This document shows, piece after piece, positions 42,087 through 50,631 of a stretch of 64,000 nt of DNA. The number at the start of each line of letters is the position of its first letter. Position 1 is the stretch's first letter. A program made the position numbers and the translations under genes. The notes below the pieces were generated by a model. It was not told where the DNA came from. It made no database searches and saw only the letters and a program-made list of their open reading frames with translations. The stretch spans positions 62,001 to 126,000 of the forward strand of contig JAQWSU010000021.1 of NCBI GenBank assembly GCA_029243025.1, given 5' to 3'. This DNA is from Pirellulaceae bacterium (GTDB lineage: Bacteria > Planctomycetota > Planctomycetia > Pirellulales > Pirellulaceae).

Positions 42087-43919
42087 ATGCAGTTGGCTGT
42101 TCCTAACGCTTTGTTATGGCTACTGCTGGCGTTGCCGATCCTCGCCCTTTACCTCTTGAAGGTGCAGTTGCGCCGAGAGTCCGTATCTACGACTATGTTT
42201 TGGGAACAGGTCTTTGAGGAGCAAACGCCTCGCGCCATCTGGCAACGCTTACGGCAAATTGTTTCGTTGCTGTTGCAATTGCTATTCCTGGCTCTCGTGG
42301 TTTTCGCACTTGCCAATCCCTTGTTTATCTCGCAATTAGATCAAGCGCGGCGGATCGTCGTTGTTGTCGATGATTCTGCCAGTATGTCAGCAACTGATGT
42401 GAGTCCGTCTCGTTTTGAATGGGCCAGGCAGCAAGCGGAACGGTTGATCGAGGAATTACGTGTAGGTGATCAGATGGCGATCATATCCACTGCAAACGCC
42501 GCTGTTGAGATCGGCTTGACCGACCATCGACGTAGTTTGCGCCATGCATTATCTGAGTTGAATCCAACCGATGCTCCAGCCCACCTGGATCAGGCTCTGA
42601 ACGTCGCGCGACGTCTTGTTGCCGATCATGGGAACGTCAAAATTATTTTGCTGACCGATCAGGAAATCGCTTTGAGCGAAGCCGAACACGTGGTGGAGCT
42701 TCGCACTTGTGGCGGATCGGCCGTAAATCGAGGGATTACCCAGCTGCAAGTGCGGCGGAATCTTGATGATCTGGTGGGATTTCAAACACTGGTCGAAGTG
42801 GGTAACTTTTCCGATGAGCCAGCCTCGCTACGACTGGAAATGAGTCTTGAAAATCGATTGCTTGATGTAATCCCATTGGAACTTAAAGCAGATGAGGTGC
42901 GCACCTTGGTGCTCGATTATGCGAGTGCTGAGGGCGGAAGATTGGTGGCGCGTTTGGATCAAAAGGATCTCCTCGCATGTGACAATCAAGCTTTTGCCGT
43001 CGTGGTGCCTCGACCCGTGCAGCCGGTGATACTGGTGACTCCCGGGAGTGTGTTTCTGGAAAGCGTTTTGTCGGTTATCCCTCAATTAGAAGTTGTCGTG
43101 ACTCCCGATTTGCCTGGAGAAATTCCGGAAGGGTCGATCTTGATTCTGCACCGCACTCGTCTGGAACAGGTGCCATCCGGAAATGTGTTTGTGATTGACC
43201 CAATTACGGATTCAGATTGGTGGGAGTTGCAAGCTGCGATACGTGATCCCATCGTCGTGTCGCAGGATTCAGTAAGTCCTCTCATGACCCATGTAAATCT
43301 TGAAAATGTGGTTTTTCCCGGCGCCCGCAAGTTGCGGTTCACGACAGAGTATCAAACGCTTGCAGAGTCATTGGATGGAAACCCGCTCTACCTGGCAAGT
43401 CAGCGAAACGGCACTCGTCTCTTGTTGCTGACGACCGAGTTACTGCGAGGTGATTTACCTTTGCGGACGGCTTTCCCGATTCTGATGTCGAACGCGATTG
43501 CTTGGTTTCAAGATGGGAATGCTGACCTGCAGAGTGCAATTGCGACGGGGCGGACGGCGCAAATCACTTTGCCGCATCTTGCTGCCGGTGAGCAAGCCGA
43601 TTGGCAAATCAGCGATCCCCAGGGAGAGACCCGACCTGTGCAGGCTGGTAAAGTTGTCATTGGGCCTTTGGATCACGTCGGTTTTTACGAACTGGAACCA
43701 ATGGAGGAAGCCGGCACAGAAACAGAGATTGAGACGGTCACATTGGCCTGTAACCTTGCAAGTCAGACGGAGAGTGATATTCGGACAACAACGAATGTCT
43801 CCCATTGGAGTGAGCTCGGCGGTTGGGGACACTATCCGATCTGGTTTTACCTGACGTTTGCTGCTCTGCTGTTAAGCGCAATCGAATGGTACCTTTATCA
43901 GCGGAGGTGGGTCGGCTGA
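42087..43919 (+). CDS. BatA-like VWA membrane protein
   Basis: 610 residues. N-terminal BatA domain with two membrane helices ('ALLWLLLALPILALYLLKVQ', 'IVSLLLQLLFLALVVFALAN'), followed by a VWA domain with MIDAS DDSAS ('RIVVVVDDSASMSATDVSPS'). A large extracytoplasmic part follows, and a C-terminal transmembrane helix ('WFYLTFAALLLSAIEWYLY'). BatA/BatB proteins act with MoxR ATPases in envelope stress functions. Its stop overlaps the next start (TGATG). Confidence 0.9.
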   Translation: MQLAVPNALLWLLLALPILALYLLKVQLRRESVSTTMFWEQVFEEQTPRAIWQRLRQIVSLLLQLLFLALVVFALANPLFISQLDQARRIVVVVDDSASMSATDVSPSRFEWARQQAERLIEELRVGDQMAIISTANAAVEIGLTDHRRSLRHALSELNPTDAPAHLDQALNVARRLVADHGNVKIILLTDQEIALSEAEHVVELRTCGGSAVNRGITQLQVRRNLDDLVGFQTLVEVGNFSDEPASLRLEMSLENRLLDVIPLELKADEVRTLVLDYASAEGGRLVARLDQKDLLACDNQAFAVVVPRPVQPVILVTPGSVFLESVLSVIPQLEVVVTPDLPGEIPEGSILILHRTRLEQVPSGNVFVIDPITDSDWWELQAAIRDPIVVSQDSVSPLMTHVNLENVVFPGARKLRFTTEYQTLAESLDGNPLYLASQRNGTRLLLLTTELLRGDLPLRTAFPILMSNAIAWFQDGNADLQSAIATGRTAQITLPHLAAGEQADWQISDPQGETRPVQAGKVVIGPLDHVGFYELEPMEEAGTETEIETVTLACNLASQTESDIRTTTNVSHWSELGGWGHYPIWFYLTFAALLLSAIEWYLYQRRWVG

Positions 43920-46507
43920 TGCTTGATTCTCTGCCGCTTGAATTTGCGCGACCAACGATGTTGGTGTTTGCGGTGTTCTTGATTCCCTGGCTCGCTTTCG
44001 GCGCCTGGCGAAGCCTCGTTGATCTGCCCAACGCCCAACGGCATCTGCTGTTTGGGGTTCGACTTGTGCTAGGGATGCTATTGGTTTGTGCCATGGCAGG
44101 ATTAGTTTGGTTGCGAACGACGAACCAACGGTTTGTTGTTGTCGCGATTGATCAAAGTCGTAGCGTTGGCGAGGAAGGCCAACAGTTGATTCGTGACTGG
44201 ATTGCAAACGCCCAGGCGGCTGCGGGCGATGCTCGAGTCGTTTTTCTGCCCTTTGCAGCGACGCCGGGAAATGTGAGCGAGGACTTTTTAGCGGCGAACG
44301 ACAGGGCCGGGATTCGCCCAGCGGGTTGGAGTGATTTGGCGTCGAATCTAGCTGCTGCTGTGGAGACTGCGAGGGCGGTTATTCCGCCGAATTATGTGCC
44401 CGAAGTGGTTCTCTTGTCGGACGGCAATCAAACCGTGGCCGATGTTCATCGCATTGCTTCGCTAGGCGAGATTCCAATATCGACCATTCCCTTGCCTGAT
44501 CCCCGTGATCCGGAAGTGCAGCTGTCAGCGGTCGACGTGCCCACTCAAGTGCGGGAAGGTGAACCGTTTAATCTGGAAGTGGTGATTGATAGTACGCGGC
44601 AACAATCTGCCGAACTTAATCTCTTTCGCGATGATCTTAAGATTGATACGAAAACGGTTCGCTTGCAAATTGGCGAAAATCGATACTTGGTGCCGCAGCA
44701 AGTGGCGGGGCAAAGGAAAGTAGTCTACACCGTACGCGTTGGGGCGATTGAGGATACTTTCCTAAACAACAATCAAGCATCCGGGTCTGTTAACGCGACG
44801 GGAAAGCCACGAGTGTTGTTAATCGATAGCGATCCCGCGACAACAGACGTGCTGCGTTGGGCACTTGAAGAACAACAGATCCACGTTGATTTGCGCCCGC
44901 CCCAGGGGCTGCCCCAAAAACTTGATGCGCTCCAGACTTACGACGCGGTTCTGCTCTCTAACGTACCTGCGACGGAGATTTCACTGCGACAGATGCAGAA
45001 TTTACGCAGCTATGTCTATGATTTTGGAGGTGGGCTGTTGGTTGTAGGAGGCGATCAGGCGTTTGGGCTCGGAGGTTATTATCGCACGCCACTTGAAGAA
45101 ATGCTCCCCGTCCGCAGTGACTCCAAAAAGGATAAAGAAAAGCCTAGCTTGGCGATTGTTTTGATTATCGATCGATCAGGTTCGATGGCAAAGGATAAGC
45201 TGGAATTAGCTAAAGATGCTGCCCGCGGCGCGGTCGAATTGTTGGGGCCACGTGATCAGGTTGGTGTGATTGCTTTCGACAATAGCTCTCATTGGATCAG
45301 TGAATTGCATTCTGCATCTGACAAGGAATTTATCGTTAACCGCATTCGTACACTGGCGACAGGCGGTGGAACCAATATGTACCCGGCGTTGGCAGATGCA
45401 TATCGGGCGTTGCAGACAGCGGTCGCAAAGCTGAAACACGTGATTATTCTGACGGACGGGATTTCAGCACCGGGAGATTTTGCCGGAGTGACTGCCGACA
45501 TGGTCGCACAGCGCATCACTGTGTCCACCGTGGCAGTGGGGGACGGTGCCGATGAGAAAACTCTGCGAGATATTGCCGAAATCGGCAGCGGACGTTTCTA
45601 TCTTTGTGATGATCCGCAAGCCGTGCCACAGATCTTTGCTAAAGAAACGGTGACAGCAAGTCGATCTGCCATCAACGAACTGCCTTTCCTGCCTCAACAG
45701 GCCCGCGTGACGCGAATTCTGGATGGCGTTGATCTCGAAAACTCGCCTCCACTGCTTGGTTTTGTTGCCACGCGAGCGAAACCGACGAGTGAGATTGTGC
45801 TGACGACGGAGGAGGGAGACCCTCTCTTGGCATGGTGGCGATATGGACTCGGTAAGACGATGGTCTTTACCTCGGATGCAAAAAGTCGTTGGGCATCCGA
45901 GTGGATGTCGTGGCCTGACTTTCCCGCCTTTTGGGCTCAGTTGACGCGAAGCGTGATGCGAAATCGCGACGTTCAGCAAGGCGAGTTGAATTTGAGGCAA
46001 CTGGACGACGCGCTGGAGGTGACGCTGGACGTTGTTGATTCAAACGGGCAATTTCAAAATCAACTTGTTACGCAGTTAACTCTGGTGCGACCAGCTGATC
46101 AGGTTGAAAAAGAGACCTATGTCGTGCCGCAGACCGCACCAGGGCGATACTCAATTCGCATCCCGATAAAAGATGAGGGTGCTTATTTTGTTGATCTTAC
46201 GCAAACTGAAAACAATCAAGTTGTACTTCAGACCTCACAAGGTTTTGATGTGGGCTACCCAGCCGAATTGCGACTGAAACCCACCGATTCCGACTTGTTA
46301 CGGCGAGTTTCCGATGCCTCGGGGGGCCAGTTCAATCCCACGGCGGCCGAGTTTTTTCAGAAAACGATGCCGCCGGCTTCACGTGCGGAACCTTTGTGGC
46401 CCTGGTTGCTCTCGTTTTCACTGTTCTTGTTGGTGATTGACATTGCTTTACGTCGGACCGACCTTTCCAGCTGGGGATTAGGTCGATCGAAGCGGCCGGT
46501 TCGTTGA
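43919..46507 (+). CDS. Large VWA / glutamine-amidotransferase-like membrane protein
   Basis: 862 residues from ATG 43919, overlapping the previous stop by one base (TGATG). Two N-terminal helices precede a first VWA-like domain without a full MIDAS ('VAIDQSRSVGEEGQQLIRDW'). A class I GATase-like domain follows ('DFGGGLLVVGGDQAFGLGGY'). A canonical VWA comes next with MIDAS DRSGS ('LAIVLIIDRSGSMAKDKLEL') and 'ILTDGISAPGDF'. A C-terminal helix ('WPWLLSFSLFLLVIDIAL') returns to the membrane. This layout is common in planctomycetes and bacteroidetes beside MoxR. The GATase-like part lacks an obvious catalytic Cys, so it is presumably non-enzymatic. Confidence 0.9.
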   Translation: MLDSLPLEFARPTMLVFAVFLIPWLAFGAWRSLVDLPNAQRHLLFGVRLVLGMLLVCAMAGLVWLRTTNQRFVVVAIDQSRSVGEEGQQLIRDWIANAQAAAGDARVVFLPFAATPGNVSEDFLAANDRAGIRPAGWSDLASNLAAAVETARAVIPPNYVPEVVLLSDGNQTVADVHRIASLGEIPISTIPLPDPRDPEVQLSAVDVPTQVREGEPFNLEVVIDSTRQQSAELNLFRDDLKIDTKTVRLQIGENRYLVPQQVAGQRKVVYTVRVGAIEDTFLNNNQASGSVNATGKPRVLLIDSDPATTDVLRWALEEQQIHVDLRPPQGLPQKLDALQTYDAVLLSNVPATEISLRQMQNLRSYVYDFGGGLLVVGGDQAFGLGGYYRTPLEEMLPVRSDSKKDKEKPSLAIVLIIDRSGSMAKDKLELAKDAARGAVELLGPRDQVGVIAFDNSSHWISELHSASDKEFIVNRIRTLATGGGTNMYPALADAYRALQTAVAKLKHVIILTDGISAPGDFAGVTADMVAQRITVSTVAVGDGADEKTLRDIAEIGSGRFYLCDDPQAVPQIFAKETVTASRSAINELPFLPQQARVTRILDGVDLENSPPLLGFVATRAKPTSEIVLTTEEGDPLLAWWRYGLGKTMVFTSDAKSRWASEWMSWPDFPAFWAQLTRSVMRNRDVQQGELNLRQLDDALEVTLDVVDSNGQFQNQLVTQLTLVRPADQVEKETYVVPQTAPGRYSIRIPIKDEGAYFVDLTQTENNQVVLQTSQGFDVGYPAELRLKPTDSDLLRRVSDASGGQFNPTAAEFFQKTMPPASRAEPLWPWLLSFSLFLLVIDIALRRTDLSSWGLGRSKRPVR

Positions 46508-46558
46508 GTTGAGCATGTCATCCGTGTTAGAAATCTTGTAGGCTGAACGATCAGCAGT

Positions 46559-46602
46559 TCGTCGGAGTAGGCTATGCAACTCGTCGGAGTAGGCTATGCA
46601 AC
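46559..46602 (+). repeat. 22-bp tandem duplication covering RBS and start codon
   Basis: TCGTCGGAGTAGGCTATGCAAC occurs twice in perfect tandem (46559-46580, 46581-46602). Each copy contains GGAG..ATG. The second ATG (46596) starts the downstream 504-residue protein. The first ATG (46574) starts an 11-codon peptide that ends at TGA 46607-46609, overlapping the second start in another frame. Confidence 0.92.
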
Positions 46603-48110
46603 ACAGTGAGTTGCACAAACGATTGCGCCCCATTCAAAAACGCATGCACCGTTTTGCGGTACTTCGATCTGCGATTCATGCGCTTTTGGTTGGGTCTGCG
46701 TTGGCATTGCTGCTTGCCGTTCTGAGACTCGCTGGCGTTCCGCTCCTAGTTTGGGTTGCATCCATCATTCCACTCTTGGTGGTGAGTGTTGGGATAGCTC
46801 TTGCCTTTCTTGAAAAACCATCCTGGATGAATGTGGCACGTGAAGTGGATCAGGTTTACGTGCTGAAAGATCGCGCTCTGACCGCGGTCTGCCTGACTGA
46901 AAAAAGTGATTTGGTTCCATTACAACAGTTGCAAATCGACGATGCGCTTCTCCATCTTCAAGCGGTTTCAGCAAATCGGGTTATTCCGCGAGTCATGCCC
47001 CAGGTGTTCCCTTTTGCCTGTCTGTTGTTGCTTACCGCTTGGCTACTGCTTACCTTGCCCTTTGCATCAGGCAAGGGCGACACGGGACCAAAATCCGTTC
47101 GCCCCGAATTGGTACGCTTGGCCGAAGAACTTGAGCTGGAATTGGTCGACCCTTTACGTCAGCTGTCTCAACCTGACCGAAAGAAGGATGCGGACAAGGA
47201 AGAAACCAAGTGGGATGCGAAAGAGCGAGAAACGTTGAACGATTTGACAGCCGACCTTGATCGGATGGTCAAGCAAATGAAGTTGCCTGGTGTTGACTCG
47301 CGAGAGGCGCTTGCCACGCTGTCCGAAATGCAAACTAGAATTGCTGATGCCCAAAAAGAATGGGATCTCTCACATCTCAATCCCAGCATGCAAGAATTGG
47401 GCCAGGCGCTACAGCAAGCGGATGCGATGAAAAGTGCCGGTAGGGCTCTCGAGGACCTGGACTATTTGGCGGCAGCGAATGATCTTAATCAGTTTGAACC
47501 TGAAAAGGTCACGTCTCGAGAAAAGGCCGAACTGTTCGGGGAACTTGCACAACTGGCGGATGATTTTCGTGACCAAGACCAAGCCAAGTTGGCGAAGCTT
47601 ACCGACGAGTTGGCCAATTCTTCAAAAGCGGATGATGATTCGGCGGCTATCAACAACCTCGCCAAGCAAAAATCGTCCGCCTCAAGTCTGGCCGATTTCT
47701 CGAGACAATTGGCAGCGAGAAAAGCACTGCTGAGCAGTTTGGCGAAACAAAAATCGAAAATCAATGAGGCGAAGGGCGTTGCTCGGAGTGGTGGAACAAG
47801 CGAAAGGCCCACAAAACAACCGAGACGGACGTGGGGCAGAGGCTCCTCACCTGAATCCTTGCAGCAGCCGGCTACTGCAGATCTGGCTTCACAACGAAAA
47901 CGCGAAACGATCTCCGGGATCGCCGGCGAAGGGCCTGCTGAGAAAGAGTTAGCCGGTTCAGCTCCGACGGATGAGACAAAACGAGTTGAATACGAGCAAC
48001 GGTTTAAGCAGTTCGAGCGGGCGGCCGAAGGCGTCCTGGAGCAAGAGGCTTTGCCGCTGGGCCACCGGGAAACAATTCGGAAGTACTTTCATGCGATTAA
48101 GCCGGAATGA
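46596..48110 (+). CDS. Membrane protein with long coiled-coil region, end of MoxR/VWA cluster
   Basis: 504 residues. Two adjacent membrane helices at about 24-70 ('HALLVGSALALLLAVLRLAG', 'WVASIIPLLVVSVGIALAFL') and a third near 136-158 ('FPFACLLLLTAWLLLTLPFA'). They are followed by ~300 residues of charged, heptad-like helix ('LVRLAEELELELVDPLRQLS', 'KAELFGELAQLADDFRDQDQ', and further). No catalytic motif is recognised. The order after MoxR, DUF58 and two VWA proteins suggests an envelope-spanning structural subunit of the same system. Its initiation region is duplicated in tandem. Confidence 0.82.
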   Translation: MQHSELHKRLRPIQKRMHRFAVLRSAIHALLVGSALALLLAVLRLAGVPLLVWVASIIPLLVVSVGIALAFLEKPSWMNVAREVDQVYVLKDRALTAVCLTEKSDLVPLQQLQIDDALLHLQAVSANRVIPRVMPQVFPFACLLLLTAWLLLTLPFASGKGDTGPKSVRPELVRLAEELELELVDPLRQLSQPDRKKDADKEETKWDAKERETLNDLTADLDRMVKQMKLPGVDSREALATLSEMQTRIADAQKEWDLSHLNPSMQELGQALQQADAMKSAGRALEDLDYLAAANDLNQFEPEKVTSREKAELFGELAQLADDFRDQDQAKLAKLTDELANSSKADDDSAAINNLAKQKSSASSLADFSRQLAARKALLSSLAKQKSKINEAKGVARSGGTSERPTKQPRRTWGRGSSPESLQQPATADLASQRKRETISGIAGEGPAEKELAGSAPTDETKRVEYEQRFKQFERAAEGVLEQEALPLGHRETIRKYFHAIKPE

Positions 48111-48136
48111 CCTCGTCGTTTCGAACTCTTCGCCTC

Positions 48137-49375
48137 TCAGGTGCTCGCAGTGTCTTCCGATTGTGACACCATCGGATCCATGTCATTGAAGATCTTTCCT
48201 ACACCCTCGTGCCAAACACGGCCAATCAGAAGATCGGTCAAGTTGCCCTGATGCTCTGGATGTGCCTTCATGAACTGACCGAAACTGAAATCGTCCGTGT
48301 AGAAGGCGTGGACGAGCTTTCGGATCCATTGGGCCCCCTTCTTGAAGTCTTCTGCCCAGCCGCCGAGCTGTTGCCCGGAAAGATCATTCTTTTCAAAACC
48401 CGCGACAATTGCATCTGCGGCCAGCTCACCCGACTTCAACGCGAGGTAGACGCCGGAAGAGTAGACTGGATCAATAAAACCGAACGCATCACCGACCAAG
48501 ACCCAACCATTGCCAGCATGCTTGTGACTCCAATAAGAAAACTCTTTGGCGACGTGAAATGAGCCTTCTTGTCGGCCAGGTTGGATCCGTCTCGCGACGG
48601 CTTCGCACTTTTCTAGCTCCTCTTGAAACGTGTCTTCGGGAGTCCCACGTCCCTTCAACAAATGATCGTTATCGCCCACGACTCCAACGCTGACGATGTC
48701 GTCTGCCAGCGGGATGTACCAAAACCATGCCTTCTTGTCGCTCGTGAGTAGAATCAAGGTCGTGTTCTTGCTTGGGACTTCCGCTCTCGCGGCTCCGCGG
48801 TAGTAGGTCCAGATCGATGCCTTCCTGAGACGGCGATTAAATTCTTGAAGCCCAAGCCGGCTGGCAATCATGGCGGATTGCCCCGAACCATCGACAAGAA
48901 CTTTTGCTTCGATGTCGTACGAACTGCCGTCCGTTCGCCGCATTTGAACCCGATGCGGACCTTGCTCTCGAAATTCGATCGCGGTGACGCGAGTTTCATC
49001 GCGGCAGACCGCTCCTTTTTCTGCCGCGTTGTCGAACAACATCTGGTCAAAACGGGCACGCTCGACGTGCCAGGTCGTTGATGATTCCCGATCATCGTGT
49101 TCGCGGAAAAAAAAGGGCTGCGATTCTTTTCCCGATTGGGTGACAAATTGGACACCTGACTTGGGGACGAAGCCCGACCGCTTCATTTTATCGAGAACAC
49201 CCAAGCGTTGGAGCGTCCAGTAAGTCTCTGGCATTAACGACTCACCCACGTGGAATCGAGGCACTTTTTCTCTCTCGACGACGAGTGTCGAGTGGCCGGA
49301 CTCGGCAACGAGAGCGCCCGTGGTGCAACCGCCGGGGCCGCCTCCAATAACAACGCAGTCAAATTGATCGGTCAT
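48137..49375 (-). CDS. FAD-dependent oxidoreductase related to tryptophan halogenases
   Basis: 412 residues. N-terminal FAD-binding GxGxxG motif as 'CVVIGGGPGGCTTGALVAES', then 'RFHVGESLMPETYWTLQRLG' as in halogenase/geranylgeranyl-reductase-like proteins. A WxWxIP-like element is present ('KAWFWYIPLADDIVSVG'), which is the hallmark of flavin-dependent halogenases. A third FAD block reads 'VLVGDAFGFIDPVYSSGVYL'. Shorter than classical tryptophan halogenases (~500+), it fits the NAD(P)/FAD-dependent oxidoreductase group annotated in planctomycetes. Whether it halogenates is undetermined. Convergent with the coiled-coil gene. Confidence 0.85.
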   Translation of the reverse strand: MTDQFDCVVIGGGPGGCTTGALVAESGHSTLVVEREKVPRFHVGESLMPETYWTLQRLGVLDKMKRSGFVPKSGVQFVTQSGKESQPFFFREHDDRESSTTWHVERARFDQMLFDNAAEKGAVCRDETRVTAIEFREQGPHRVQMRRTDGSSYDIEAKVLVDGSGQSAMIASRLGLQEFNRRLRKASIWTYYRGAARAEVPSKNTTLILLTSDKKAWFWYIPLADDIVSVGVVGDNDHLLKGRGTPEDTFQEELEKCEAVARRIQPGRQEGSFHVAKEFSYWSHKHAGNGWVLVGDAFGFIDPVYSSGVYLALKSGELAADAIVAGFEKNDLSGQQLGGWAEDFKKGAQWIRKLVHAFYTDDFSFGQFMKAHPEHQGNLTDLLIGRVWHEGVGKIFNDMDPMVSQSEDTAST

Positions 49376-49413
49376 AAATTTTCCGCTGATAATTCGTCGT
49401 GCGGGGAGCTAAC

Positions 49414-50370
49414 TCAGCCAAGCAAACTCTGCAGAGCGATAGCAAGATTAGGATGTTGGAAGGTGTAACCGGTAGCTTGTAGTTTCTGGGGGTAGACTCG
49501 GGCACTGCTTAAAAGCAGTGCGTCTGCCATCTCGCCCAGGGCCATTTTCGCAGCAACTGCGGGCATTGGGAAGATTGTCGGTCGTTTTAACACTCCACCC
49601 AGGGCTTTCGTGAACTCGAGATTCGTAGCAGGTTCCGGAGCGACTGCGTTGACAGGCCCTACTAATTCAGCGTGCGAAATCGAGTGCTCGATGGAGCCCA
49701 CGGCGTCAGCAAGGGAGATCCAACTCCAGTACTGGCGGCCGTTCCCGACTCGCCCTCCTGCTCCAAAGCGGAACGGCAAAAGCATATTTTTCAACGCGCC
49801 ACCCTTTGGACTCAGAATAATCCCAAAACGCAGGTTGATGACGCGAATTCCTGCGTCTTTCGCCGGTTGTGTCGCGGCTTCCCACTCGCGACACACCTCA
49901 GCAAGGTAGGTGGATCCATTGGAGGCCTCCTCGACCAGTTTTTCGTCGCCCCGATTCCCATAAAAACCGATTGCTGAGGCAGAAACCAACACTTTTGGTT
50001 TAATTTCGAGCTCTGCGAGTGCCTTCGAGAGCAGAGTGGTTCCGTTGACCCGACTATCCCGAATTCGGGCTTTTTTGGCTGCCGTCCAGCGACCGTCTGC
50101 GATGTTGTCGCCGGCCAGGTGGACAACCGCATCAAATCCGGTCATTTGATCGAGCGGCAGCAGACCCTGCTCGGGCGACCAGTGGATCGAGTCCTCTGAC
50201 CCTTCGGAGCGCGTCAGCGTGGTGATTTGACAGGAATCTGACGACATTTGCCGCCGCAACGCAGTCCCCACGAGACCGCTTCCCCCGGATACGAGTAATT
50301 TCATTGAAGCTGCCTTTGGAGTATATTCGGGGCTCGTTTCCGATCGATCGTTCGGAGCTATGGAAGTCAT
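49414..50370 (-). CDS. TIGR01777-family NAD(P)-dependent epimerase
   Basis: 318 residues from ATG 50370, which has GAGGTG 7 bp upstream; ATG 50304 (MKLLVSGGSGLVG) is the alternative and matches family start better. The NAD(P) motif is 'LLVSGGSGLVGTALRRQ'. Other family blocks are 'FDAVVHLAGDNIADGRWTAA', 'KVLVSASAIGFYGNRGD' and 'FRFGAGGRVGNGRQYWSWIS', followed by a C-terminal DUF1731-like part. Orthologues (YfcH/SDR39U1) are of unknown physiological role. Same strand as the flavoprotein gene 38 bp downstream. Confidence 0.88.
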   Translation of the reverse strand: MTSIAPNDRSETSPEYTPKAASMKLLVSGGSGLVGTALRRQMSSDSCQITTLTRSEGSEDSIHWSPEQGLLPLDQMTGFDAVVHLAGDNIADGRWTAAKKARIRDSRVNGTTLLSKALAELEIKPKVLVSASAIGFYGNRGDEKLVEEASNGSTYLAEVCREWEAATQPAKDAGIRVINLRFGIILSPKGGALKNMLLPFRFGAGGRVGNGRQYWSWISLADAVGSIEHSISHAELVGPVNAVAPEPATNLEFTKALGGVLKRPTIFPMPAVAAKMALGEMADALLLSSARVYPQKLQATGYTFQHPNLAIALQSLLG

Positions 50371-50631
50371 CTTAACTCACCTCATGGACGTATCTCGGGT
50401 TGCGGGCCAAATCGCGGGCCGGCGGACATAACCGATAAAAGGAGACGAAAAATAACTCGAGCTTTCTTGAATGCAAATGGTTCATGCGTTAAGTCTTTGC
50501 TACCCAACAGGTTGTGTTTTTTTGAGTTGGCGAAATTGAGCAAGGTTCTATAGTGGCGCTTGATTCATAGCGATGCGGCGACCGAACGATGGTTGACGCG
50601 TGATGGAAACCCTCGATGGAGCTGGCTTAGC

